Shown: positions 1 through 6,416 of the stretch, in pieces | Position numbering within the stretch: the stretch's first letter is position 1 | Layout: every line of letters begins with the position of its first letter | NCBI GenBank assembly: GCA_012799495.1 | Contig: JAAZLD010000472.1 | Span: 1-7,800, forward strand | Reading direction: 5' to 3' | Length of the DNA stretch: 7,800 nt | From: Desulfitobacterium sp. | Lineage (GTDB): Bacteria; Bacillota; Desulfitobacteriia; Desulfitobacteriales; Desulfitobacteriaceae | Made by a program: the position numbers and the translations under genes | The notes under the pieces: generated by a model | Database searches by the model: none | Told to the model about the DNA's origin: nothing | What the model saw: the letters and a program-made list of their open reading frames with translations, nothing else

Positions 1-1280
1 GAGGACAGAAGGCAGCCAAACAGGAGCTTCAAGAGGCTTTAGATTTTTTGTTGTATACTGAACAAATGCAAGAATTAGGGATTCGTCCTCTTAAAGGTAT
101 TCTTTTGGAAGGTCCTCCCGGAACAGGAAAAACTCTCTTAGCGAAAGCAGCAGCTCATTATACAGATTCTATTTATTTAGCTGTTTCGGGTAGTGAGTTT
201 GTGCAAATGTATGCCGGTGTTGGCGCAGACAGAGTACGAACTATTTTTCGCCGGGCTAGGGATCTTGCCAAAAAAGAGAAAAAACAAAGAGCTATAATTT
301 TTATTGACGAAATAGATATCTTAGGGGGAAAACGGGGTACCAATATATCACATCATGAGTATGATCAGACTCTTAATCAACTTTTAGTGGAAATGGATGG
401 CCTAGGAAAGGAACCTCAGGGTACTCAAATTTTAGTAATTGCTGCAACTAACCGTGCTGAAGCATTAGATACTGCATTGCTAAGACCTGGTCGCTTTGAC
501 CGCCAGGTTAAAGTGGACTTGCCGGATAAGGAAGGGCGTTTGGCTATTTTAGAGATTCACACCAGGAATAAGCCTTTAGGGGAGGATGTAGATCTTAATC
601 AAGTTGCTCAAGAGACCTATGGCTTTTCCGGTGCTCACTTAGAAAGTGTGGCTAATGAGGCAGCTGTTTTTGCTCTGCGGGATAATGCCAAGGAAATTTC
701 CATGAAGCATTTTAGCGAAGCTGTGGAAAAGGTTCTTTTAGGTGAAAAGTTAGATCGGAAACCCTCAGAGGAAGAACTAAAGCGAGTAGCAGTTCACGAA
801 GGTGGCCATGCCTTGATTGCAGAATATGTACGCCCTAATTCAGTATCCCAAATCTCCATCCGTTCCAGGGGTAATGCTTTAGGGTATGTGCGCCATTATC
901 CTAAAGATGACCTTTATCTCTATACTCAGGCTATGTTAGAGTAGCAAATTATGGTAGCATTAGCTGGGGCTCTTGCTGAGGAGGTTGTCCTTGGTACTCG
1001 CAGTACAGGGGCAGCTGGGGACTATACTCAAGCTTTGCAAATGGTGGAGAAAATTATTGCTTCAGGAATGTCATCTCTTGGTGTAGTCAATGTAGAGAAG
1101 TTAAGTAGCTCTCAAAGAGAAAAGGTATCAGGGGAAATATTAAGTCAATTGGAAGAAAAAACTCGGGAGATTATTGTAGAGCAAAAAGAGACTCTAATTA
1201 AACTTGTGGAAGTGCTCCAGGAGGAAGAAGTTCTCTCCGGTGACAAGTTCCGTGGGATCATTACTAATGATGCTGCTTAA
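1..1280 (+). CDS. FtsH-like AAA+ zinc metallopeptidase (M41 type), 5' partial, interrupted by an in-frame TAG
   Basis: This is an ATP-dependent zinc protease of the FtsH family; family members unfold and degrade protein substrates, usually at the membrane. The frame is already open at position 3 and encodes conserved family sequence (GQKAAKQELQEALDFL), so the true start and any membrane segments lie upstream. Visible motifs are Walker A GPPGTGKT (111-134), Walker B IIFIDEID (294-317), the second region of homology LLRPGRFDR (from 480) and zinc-binding HEGGH (795-809, where FtsH usually has HEAGH). The third zinc ligand is probably the Asp of GAAGDY (codon 1020-1022). A TAG at 942-944 breaks the frame between HEGGH and that Asp. 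Downstream the same frame continues as family-like sequence (VALAGALAEEVVLG) to TAA at 1278-1280. Compared with housekeeping FtsH the peptidase domain is compact and the tail differs, so this is probably a paralogue. It is either a pseudogene, a sequence with a base error, or a gene whose amber codon is read. Confidence 0.85.
942..944 (+). other. In-frame TAG codon inside the FtsH-like gene
   Basis: The codon sits between LYTQAMLE and QIMVALAG, where FtsH homologues have an ordinary residue, often Asp (LLDRIAV-like segments). Both sides are in the same frame, with no insertion or deletion needed. One base change from CAG, GAG, AAG or a Tyr codon would produce it. The complete genes in this window and the end of this one all stop with TAA, so this is the only TAG at a gene-relevant position. 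Some relatives in the Desulfitobacterium/Desulfosporosinus group decode UAG as pyrrolysine, so readthrough is possible but not shown. Confidence 0.9.
951..1280 (+). CDS. C-terminal segment of the FtsH-like protease downstream of the TAG
   Basis: If the TAG at 942-944 terminates translation, this 109-codon segment is what remains of the peptidase domain. It begins MVALAGALAEEVVLG, which matches the helix that follows the zinc-binding helix in M41 peptidases, and carries the likely third zinc ligand in GAAGDY. It then runs through a Glu/Lys-rich amphipathic tail to TAA. The ATG at 951 has no convincing Shine-Dalgarno sequence; only a weak AGAG lies upstream. On its own the segment lacks the ATPase and HEGGH, so I do not think it is an independent gene. 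It is listed because automatic annotation could report it separately. Confidence 0.5.
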   Translation: MVALAGALAEEVVLGTRSTGAAGDYTQALQMVEKIIASGMSSLGVVNVEKLSSSQREKVSGEILSQLEEKTREIIVEQKETLIKLVEVLQEEEVLSGDKFRGIITNDAA

Positions 1281-1307
1281 CTTATTTGCTCTTAATTTAT
1301 ACCCTAT

Positions 1308-1385
1308 GAGACATTTGGCATTACTCTTATAAATGTGGTTAGAAACTTTACATTTATCAGAGATTTGCCATTTGTCTCTTTTTTT
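1308..1385 (+). terminator. Long imperfect inverted repeat followed by a T-run, probable terminator of the FtsH-like gene
   Basis: The arms pair symmetrically around a 13-nt loop (1337-1349). The pairs are GAGACA 1308-1313 with TGTCTC 1373-1378, TGGCA 1316-1320 with TGCCA 1366-1370, CTCT 1324-1327 with AGAG 1359-1362, and ATAAATGT 1329-1336 with ACATTTAT 1350-1357. Small symmetric internal loops separate the blocks. Seven T residues (1379-1385) follow directly, which fits a rho-independent terminator 28 bp after the stop codon. The stem is much longer and more AT-rich than the other terminators here, so it could also be a small palindromic repeat element acting as terminator. Confidence 0.65.
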
Positions 1386-1529
1386 GTCCATTGTTTATAG
1401 CTCAGGACAAGATGAAAGGATAAAGGAAAGGGAGAAGAGAAATAATTAAAGAGGGGTAACTTTTATATTTTTGGATAGTGGAGAGATTGATTTTTGTTTG
1501 CCTTTGGAAGGGGAGAGTGATAGAATATC
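1386..1529 (+). other. Purine-rich leader region upstream of cinA
   Basis: Between the hairpin and cinA lies a strongly purine-rich stretch (about 1404-1456) with several Shine-Dalgarno-like runs, then a T-rich segment. I see no clear sigma-A promoter pair. The TAGAAT at 1521-1526 is too close to the cinA start to serve as its -10. The cinA ribosome binding site is GGGGAG at 1510-1515, 14 nt before ATG, which is longer spacing than usual. Confidence 0.4.
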
Positions 1530-2780
1530 ATGAAAGCTGAAATTATCGCTACTGGAACGGAAATACTATTGGGACAGACCTTAAATACGAGTGCTCACTA
1601 TATTACAGGAAAGTTGTCCGAATTAGGAATAGAAGTGGATTATCATACGACTGTCGGTGACAATAAAGAACGTTTGAGATATATTATTGGACAAGGTTTA
1701 GAACGATCGGATTTGCTAGTTATTACAGGTGGGACAGGGCCAACGCGAGATGATCTTTCGAAAGAATTGGTAGCTGAAACTTTAGGATTAGAGATGGTTT
1801 TGGATCAGGATAGCTTGGCTAGGATTGAGGAATTCTTCGCTCAAAGAGGATCCAAAGTGCCGGAATGGGAAAAGAAGCAAGCTTATTTCCCACAAGGTTC
1901 CCTTGTCCTACCTAATCCTAATGGAACAGCTCCAGGTGCCATTTTGCAAAAAGAAGATAAATATATTATTCTTTTGCCTGGTCCTCCTTCGGAAATGGAG
2001 CCTATCTTTCAAGAGCATGTTTATCCTTTTCTTGAAAAGAGAGTTCCTACTGATAGTACAAGAATGAATGTTCGTGTGATAAAGGTAATAGGTTTAAGTG
2101 AAGGAGAGTTGGAAGAAAAGCTAGCTCATTTACTTAATTCATTAGAACCTAGTATGACGTTGTTAAGTAAGCACTCGGAGATGCACATTCGCTTAATCTT
2201 CCGGAGTAGTGACCAAGAAAAAGCTAAAGAAAAACTTGATGGAGCCGAACTGGCTATCCGGGAGATTTTAGGGGATATGGTATATGGTACTGATGAAGAT
2301 ACCATGGTTGGTCTCGTCAGCGAGGGCTTAAAAGAATACGGCTTAACACTGGCCACAGCGGAATCCTGCACAGGAGGGATGTTGGGAGAAGTTTTGACCC
2401 AAGTGCCTGGGAGCTCGGAATACTATCTAGGTGGGGTCATCAGTTATTCCAATGATTTAAAGGCAGGATTTTTAGGTGTGCAACAGGAAACCCTGGAAAA
2501 GCATGGTGCTGTTAGCAAAAATACAGCTATGGAAATGGCTAAAGGAATTAGAGAAAAAGCTAAAGCTGATTTGGGGATTAGTATTACGGGCATTGCCGGA
2601 CCTGGAGGAGGTAGCCTGGAAAAACCTGTAGGGTTGGTATATATAGGTTTAGCAACTCAGCGGGGAGTGGAAGCGAGAAAATTTCAGTTTCATGGAAGCC
2701 GTGATTCAATCCGCCAGCTTACAGTACAGGCTGCATTGGATTGGATCCGTCGTTATATGTCAAAATGTGAAAGGGGTTAA
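1530..2780 (+). CDS. cinA: CinA, competence/damage-inducible protein A (nucleotide pyrophosphatase / NMN amidohydrolase family)
   Basis: The product has 416 residues, the usual length for full two-domain CinA. Residues 1 to about 170 form the molybdopterin-binding-like (MoCF) domain, with an ATGTEILLGQ start and the signature TGGTGPTRDD at 66-75; LPGPPSEMEP follows later. The C-terminal domain (about 255-416) is PncC/CinA-C type, with ESCTGG at 278-283 around the expected catalytic Ser279 and GIAGPGGG at 354-361. In characterised members the N-terminal part hydrolyses ADP-ribose-type pyrophosphates and the C-terminal part deamidates NMN for pyridine nucleotide recycling. A link to competence is known in some Gram-positives and cannot be inferred here. 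cinA commonly sits just before recA in Firmicutes; here a helicase gene lies between them. The ATG start overlaps the TGA of a possible 20-codon frame in the leader. Confidence 0.95.
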   Translation: MKAEIIATGTEILLGQTLNTSAHYITGKLSELGIEVDYHTTVGDNKERLRYIIGQGLERSDLLVITGGTGPTRDDLSKELVAETLGLEMVLDQDSLARIEEFFAQRGSKVPEWEKKQAYFPQGSLVLPNPNGTAPGAILQKEDKYIILLPGPPSEMEPIFQEHVYPFLEKRVPTDSTRMNVRVIKVIGLSEGELEEKLAHLLNSLEPSMTLLSKHSEMHIRLIFRSSDQEKAKEKLDGAELAIREILGDMVYGTDEDTMVGLVSEGLKEYGLTLATAESCTGGMLGEVLTQVPGSSEYYLGGVISYSNDLKAGFLGVQQETLEKHGAVSKNTAMEMAKGIREKAKADLGISITGIAGPGGGSLEKPVGLVYIGLATQRGVEARKFQFHGSRDSIRQLTVQAALDWIRRYMSKCERG

Positions 2781-2787
2781 ATAACTA

Positions 2788-4386
2788 TTGTGTGCTGAAC
2801 GTTTAAAATCTTTTGGTGAACTCGATTTAAGTAGGCAAATCTTACAAGCTCTATCAGAAATGGGTTTTGAGGAGCCTTCTCCTATTCAAAAGGCCGCTAT
2901 TCCCCTAGCTTTAGAGGGTGTAGACTTGATTGGTCAAGCTCAAACAGGTACCGGAAAAACCGCAGCTTTTGGTATACCAATCTGTGAAAAGGCAAATCCC
3001 AGGTTCCAGGCTGTTCAAGCTTTGATTCTCACACCTACTCGTGAATTAGCTGTTCAGGTGTCGGAAGAAATTAATAAAATTGGACGTTATCGTCAAGTGC
3101 GGCCTTTGCCTATTTATGGTGGCCAATCTATTGAGCGGCAGATTCGTGCCTTACGTCATGGGAGAAGCCAAGTTGTTGTAGGAACACCTGGGAGAGTTCT
3201 CGATCATTTGAATCGTGGTACTTTAAAACTACAACACGTAAAAATGGTTGTTCTTGACGAAGCAGATGAAATGCTAGATATGGGTTTTGTGGATGATATT
3301 GAAAGCATCTTAAAACAAGTACCAACTGAAGGTCGGCAAATGATGTTGTTTTCTGCTACTATGCCACCGGAAATTCGCAAACTAGCCCAACGATACATGA
3401 ATGATCCTAAATCTGTAGCGGTGAGTAGGGACGAGTTAACAGTACCCTTAATTGAGCAAGTGTTTTATGAAACCAGAGAAAGAATCAAGGTTGATGCTCT
3501 TTGCCGGATTATCGATATGGAAGAAATAGGTCAAGCTATTATCTTTTGTCGAACCAAAAGAGGTGTGGACGAATTAGTGGGAGCATTAGAAGCAAGAGGA
3601 TATTTTGCTGATGGCTTACACGGGGATCTGAGTCAACAACAAAGAGATCGAGTTATGAGAAGATTCCGGGAAGGAAAAGTTGAACTTCTAGTGGCTACTG
3701 ATGTGGCAGCTCGAGGTCTGGATATTGACAATGTCACTCATGTCATTAACTTTGACATCCCACAAGATCCTGAATCCTATGTTCACCGTATTGGTCGAAC
3801 AGGAAGAGCTGGAAGAAAAGGACAAGCAATTACCCTAATCTCTCCTCGTGAGTATCGACAGCTCCGATCCATCGAACGATTAATTAAGTCACGGATCGTT
3901 CGCAAAGATTTGCCTACAATATCTGATGTCAGCGAAAGACAAGCGGAGAATCTTAAGAATCAAATAGTAAAGATCCTCCAAAAGAGTCATTTAGGAAATT
4001 ATCGCTCCATCGTAGGACCATTGCTAGAGGAATATGATTCTATCGATGTTGCAGCGGCTGCCTTGAAGTTTGCAGTGGAAGGTGTAGATGAACAACCTGA
4101 TGAGGATGATGAGTTTTCCTTCGGTAACACGGGAGCTGCCCCGGGAATGGTTCGCCTGTTTATGAATATTGGACGAGTTCAACAAGTTAAGCCACAGGAT
4201 ATTGTGCGTTGGATTGCCGATGAAAGTGGTATTCCCGGCAATATCATTGGTATGATCAATATATATGATCGATTTACTTTCGTGGAAGTGCCAGAAGAGC
4301 ATGCTAACCGAGTCTTGAGTTGTATGCACCAAAACTTTATAAAAGGCCGCAAGGTAAATGTAGAACCGGCTAAAGCCAGAAGATAA
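2788..4386 (+). CDS. deaD: DEAD-box ATP-dependent RNA helicase with DbpA-type RNA-binding domain
   Basis: This is a 532-residue RNA helicase that uses ATP to unwind or remodel RNA, probably in ribosome assembly, cold adaptation or mRNA decay. The motifs occur in order: Phe9 and a Q motif (EEPSPIQ, about 28-34), Walker A AQTGTGKT 51-58, PTRELAVQ, TPGR, DEAD 157-160, SAT 189-191, IIFCRTK, ATDVAARGLD and HRIGRTGRAG 333-342. After an acidic linker (EQPDEDDEFSF), residues from about 455 to the end (VRLFMNIG...FTFVEVP) match the DbpA-like RRM fold used for RNA binding in DeaD, CshA-like and DbpA proteins. The start is TTG at 2788, preceded by AAAGGGG (2769-2775) inside the end of cinA. It lies 7 bp after the cinA stop, so the two are probably co-transcribed. 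DeaD is preferred over DbpA because of the length; the exact orthologue is uncertain. Confidence 0.93.
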   Translation: MCAERLKSFGELDLSRQILQALSEMGFEEPSPIQKAAIPLALEGVDLIGQAQTGTGKTAAFGIPICEKANPRFQAVQALILTPTRELAVQVSEEINKIGRYRQVRPLPIYGGQSIERQIRALRHGRSQVVVGTPGRVLDHLNRGTLKLQHVKMVVLDEADEMLDMGFVDDIESILKQVPTEGRQMMLFSATMPPEIRKLAQRYMNDPKSVAVSRDELTVPLIEQVFYETRERIKVDALCRIIDMEEIGQAIIFCRTKRGVDELVGALEARGYFADGLHGDLSQQQRDRVMRRFREGKVELLVATDVAARGLDIDNVTHVINFDIPQDPESYVHRIGRTGRAGRKGQAITLISPREYRQLRSIERLIKSRIVRKDLPTISDVSERQAENLKNQIVKILQKSHLGNYRSIVGPLLEEYDSIDVAAAALKFAVEGVDEQPDEDDEFSFGNTGAAPGMVRLFMNIGRVQQVKPQDIVRWIADESGIPGNIIGMINIYDRFTFVEVPEEHANRVLSCMHQNFIKGRKVNVEPAKARR

Positions 4387-4394
4387 TGCTTAAG

Positions 4395-4433
4395 AAAGAG
4401 CAAGATAAGAATGGAAGATTCTTCTTGCTCTTT
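4395..4433 (+). terminator. Rho-independent terminator after the helicase gene
   Basis: AAAGAGCAAGA (4395-4405) pairs with TCTTGCTCTTT (4423-4433), and AGAAT (4408-4412) pairs with ATTCT (4418-4422). There is a 2-nt bulge (TA) and a GGAAG loop. A pyrimidine-rich TTTTC-type tail follows. It starts 8 bp after the helicase stop codon and ends the cinA-deaD unit. Confidence 0.85.
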
Positions 4434-4480
4434 TCTTTTCTTTTCTTTAGACTTAACTCTTTTCTTTTCTTTAGACTTAA
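4434..4480 (+). repeat. Two tandem copies of a 23-bp pyrimidine-rich sequence
   Basis: Positions 4434-4456 and 4458-4480 are identical, at a 24-bp period. Each copy is three TCTTT-like blocks ending in AGACTTAA. The repeat lies between the helicase terminator and the recA promoter. The first copy includes the T-rich tail of the terminator, so it looks like a small local duplication, perhaps by replication slippage. Confidence 0.9.
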
Positions 4481-4485
4481 AATGA

Positions 4486-4515
4486 TTGACAAGCTAGAGT
4501 AGAGAAAAGTATAAT
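4486..4515 (+). promoter_or_regulatory. Sigma-A promoter of recA
   Basis: A consensus -35 TTGACA (4486-4491) and a consensus -10 TATAAT (4510-4515) are separated by 18 bp. Transcription should start near 4522, giving a leader of roughly 58 nt to the recA ATG. Confidence 0.9.
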
Positions 4516-4521
4516 AGATAT

Positions 4522-4535
4522 CGAACACATGTTTT
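4522..4535 (+). promoter_or_regulatory. LexA (SOS) operator at the recA transcription start
   Basis: The site reads CGAACACATGTTTT, matching the Bacillus-type LexA box CGAACRNRYGTTYG at all but the last position. It begins 6 bp after the -10 box and covers the expected transcription start, where a bound repressor would block RNA polymerase. It indicates classical SOS control of recA and, by readthrough, recX. Confidence 0.88.
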
Positions 4536-4579
4536 GTTCTGATGGAATGTTTTTAAAAATTATAAGAGGGGGAAATATA

Positions 4580-5620
4580 ATGGCCGGAGACGATAAGTTA
4601 AAAGCCCTGGATATGGCTTTAAGCCAAATTGAAAGACAATTTGGGAAAGGGTCAATTATGAAGCTTGGAGAAGCTTCTGGGAAGATGCAGGTAGAGGTGA
4701 TTCCAACAGGGTGTTTGGCCATTGACATAGCTTTAGGGGTAGGTGGGCTACCTAGAGGAAGAATTATTGAAATTTATGGACCTGAGTCCTCAGGTAAAAC
4801 AACTGTAGCCCTCCATGTAATAGCTGAAGCGCAAAAAATGGGTGGGGTAGCGGCCTTTATCGATGCCGAGCATGCCCTTGATCCTGTTTATTCTAAGGCC
4901 TTAGGAGTGAATATTGATAATCTATTGGTTTCCCAACCAGACACAGGCGAACAGGCTTTGGAGATTTGTGAAGCATTAGTCCGTAGCGGAGCTATTGATG
5001 TAATTGTCATTGACTCTGTAGCAGCCTTAGTTCCTCGAGCGGAGATTGAAGGTGAAATGGGAGACTCCCATGTAGGGCTCCATGCCCGCCTTATGTCCCA
5101 AGCCTTGCGTAAGTTAACAGGAGCGATTAGTAAAAGTAAGACCTGCGTTATCTTTATCAACCAAATACGGGAAAAGGTTGGGGTTATGTTTGGTAACCCA
5201 GAGACAACTACCGGAGGTAGGGCTTTGAAGTTCTATTCTTCTATACGGATGGAAGTTCGAAGAATAGAGACACTGAAGCAGGGCCAAGAAATGACCGGTA
5301 ATCGTACTCGGGTCAAGGTGGTCAAAAATAAGGTTGCTCCTCCTTTTAAACAAGCTGAATTCGATATAATGTATGGGGAAGGTATTTCCCAAGAAGGTAG
5401 CATTATAGATGTAGGAGCGGAATTGGAAGTTATCAATAAATCTGGAGCTTGGTACTCTTATAATGGAGAACGTCTCGGCCAGGGAAGGGAAAACGTTAAA
5501 ACTTTCTTAAAGAATAACCCAGAACTTCGTGATGAAATTCAAGAAAAAATCCGTAACATTATAGATCCTAATAACAATCCTGAAGAGGATACCCCAATTG
5601 AGGAAACGGAAGAAGTCTAA
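4580..5620 (+). CDS. recA: RecA recombinase
   Basis: RecA forms ATP-dependent filaments on single-stranded DNA, catalyses strand exchange and stimulates LexA self-cleavage. The product has 346 residues, the normal family length. It starts MAGDDKLKALDMALSQIERQFGKG, has Walker A GPESSGKT at 67-74, the FIDAEHALDP segment, the Walker B region VIVIDSVAALVP, the loop EGEMGDSHVG and the DNA-binding loop INQIREKVGVMFGNPETTTGG. It ends in the typical acidic tail. ATG 4580 is chosen because AGAGGGGG (4565-4572) precedes it by 7 nt and the protein begins where RecA proteins begin. An in-frame ATG at 4529 lies inside the LexA box and would add a non-conserved extension. No intein or other interruption is present. 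Confidence 0.98.
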   Translation: MAGDDKLKALDMALSQIERQFGKGSIMKLGEASGKMQVEVIPTGCLAIDIALGVGGLPRGRIIEIYGPESSGKTTVALHVIAEAQKMGGVAAFIDAEHALDPVYSKALGVNIDNLLVSQPDTGEQALEICEALVRSGAIDVIVIDSVAALVPRAEIEGEMGDSHVGLHARLMSQALRKLTGAISKSKTCVIFINQIREKVGVMFGNPETTTGGRALKFYSSIRMEVRRIETLKQGQEMTGNRTRVKVVKNKVAPPFKQAEFDIMYGEGISQEGSIIDVGAELEVINKSGAWYSYNGERLGQGRENVKTFLKNNPELRDEIQEKIRNIIDPNNNPEEDTPIEETEEV

Positions 5621-6121
5621 ATGAGGACTGCTCTGGATACAGCCTTGACTATGTTGTCAAGGCGAGCCTTAACACAGGCTGAACTGGTTCAGAGGTTAGA
5701 GAAAAAAGGCTTTTGCTCAGAGGAGATAAACTCTACCTTGAATCGCCTGCGGGATTGGGGATATCTTAATGATCGAGAAGTAGCTCGGGCTTATTCTCAA
5801 TATAAACAACATTATTACCCCTTAAAACGAATTCGCTATAATTTGCAAAAAAGGGGTATTGATGAAAAAACAATCTTGGAGGTTTTAGATGAAATCCCTA
5901 CTGAACAAGAGGAATCTCTATGTCGCTCCCAAGCTCAAAAATTATGGAGAGATACTCTGAAGCGTTGGGAAAAATCTTATCGTTATAAAAAAAGCTATGC
6001 CAGGGTTCCTCAGGAAGTTTTTTTAAAGCAAAGAGTTGGCCAAAAACTCCTTGCTAAAGGCTATTCTTTCGAGTTAGTTACAAGGATTCTAGAGGAATTT
6101 AATGGTCATAGCAGTACATAA
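5621..6121 (+). CDS. recX: RecX, regulatory protein of RecA
   Basis: RecX binds RecA filaments and limits or remodels their assembly and activity. The 166-residue product consists almost wholly of helices in the RecX three-helix-repeat pattern. It opens with ALTMLSRRALTQAELVQRLEKKGF and contains LRDWGYLNDREVARAYSQYK, the most recognisable family segment, then PLKRIRYNLQKRGID. The C-terminal repeat includes RVGQKLLAKGYSFELVTRIL. The ATG immediately follows the recA TAA with no gap; only a weak GGAAGAAG precedes it, so translation is probably coupled to recA. It shares the LexA-controlled recA promoter. An internal ATG at 5651 is possible but would cut into the conserved first repeat. Confidence 0.93.
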   Translation: MRTALDTALTMLSRRALTQAELVQRLEKKGFCSEEINSTLNRLRDWGYLNDREVARAYSQYKQHYYPLKRIRYNLQKRGIDEKTILEVLDEIPTEQEESLCRSQAQKLWRDTLKRWEKSYRYKKSYARVPQEVFLKQRVGQKLLAKGYSFELVTRILEEFNGHSST

Positions 6122-6132
6122 AACTTCAAAAA

Positions 6133-6174
6133 TAAAATAGCTAAGGTGAGGAAAACCTTACCTTAGCTATTTTA
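6133..6174 (+). terminator. Strong terminator after recX, potentially bidirectional
   Basis: A 19-bp stem (6133-6151 with 6156-6174) has one G-T wobble and an AAAA loop. The core is TAGCTAAGG on the left and CCTTAGCTA on the right. The base of the stem is AAAA/TTTT, so U-tracts exist in both directions. It starts 11 bp after the recX stop and closes the recA-recX operon. Confidence 0.88.
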
Positions 6175-6229
6175 CAAATATAAGGAATTTTTATTCTTAT
6201 ACTTAATGTAAAGTAGTAAGAGCGAGTTC

Positions 6230-6258
6230 TTGACAAAAATTTCAAAAGGGATTAAACT
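6230..6258 (+). promoter_or_regulatory. Sigma-A promoter in the recX-rny gap
   Basis: A consensus TTGACA (6230-6235) lies 17 bp before TAAACT (6253-6258), a 4-of-6 match to TATAAT. Initiation is expected at about G6265. The -35 is perfect and the spacing ideal, so this is a good candidate despite the weaker -10. It lies after the recX terminator and drives the candidate small RNA and perhaps rny. Confidence 0.7.
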
Positions 6259-6288
6259 TCATATGTAGCCTGTTTTCTTTAAAATATT

Positions 6289-6307
6289 AAGACCTTTAAG
6301 GTCTTTT
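6289..6307 (+). other. Local hairpin AAGACC/GGTCTT followed by TT, alternative fold
   Basis: AAGACC (6289-6294) and GGTCTT (6300-6305) form a short hairpin with a 5-nt loop, followed by TTTT-like sequence. It is too weak to be a convincing terminator. It competes with the longer-range helix 6289-6298/6399-6408, so it may be the alternative state of the candidate small RNA. Confidence 0.4.
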
Positions 6308-6416
6308 CTTATAGAGTGCACATGTTAGTAGTTAAATATGGAGGTAATCAAACTAGCTTGGTGTGTTTGTAGGAAAAGGGGACACCTTTGTGTCTTTATA
6401 AAGGTTTTTCTGTTTT

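Noticed and set aside
1194..1391. Antisense frame over the end of the FtsH-like gene and the hairpin
   Set aside because: It covers a palindrome and the 3' end of a real gene, has no recognisable protein features and no ribosome binding site.
4428..4480. CRISPR-like repeats
   Set aside because: There are only two adjacent copies with a 1-bp gap and no spacers, so it is a simple tandem duplication.
4529..4579. Longer recA start at ATG 4529
   Set aside because: It lies inside the LexA operator, only a few bases after the expected transcription start. It has no ribosome binding site and adds 17 residues not seen in RecA proteins.
4024..5436. Several antisense frames under the helicase and recA genes
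   Set aside because: They are shadows of conserved coding sequence on the + strand, with no motifs or start signals of their own.
6322..6372. 16-codon frame starting at ATG 6322 (MLVVKYGGN...)
   Set aside because: It has no Shine-Dalgarno sequence and lies in the apical stem-loop of the candidate structured RNA. The GGAGG downstream is not placed to serve it or a longer frame.
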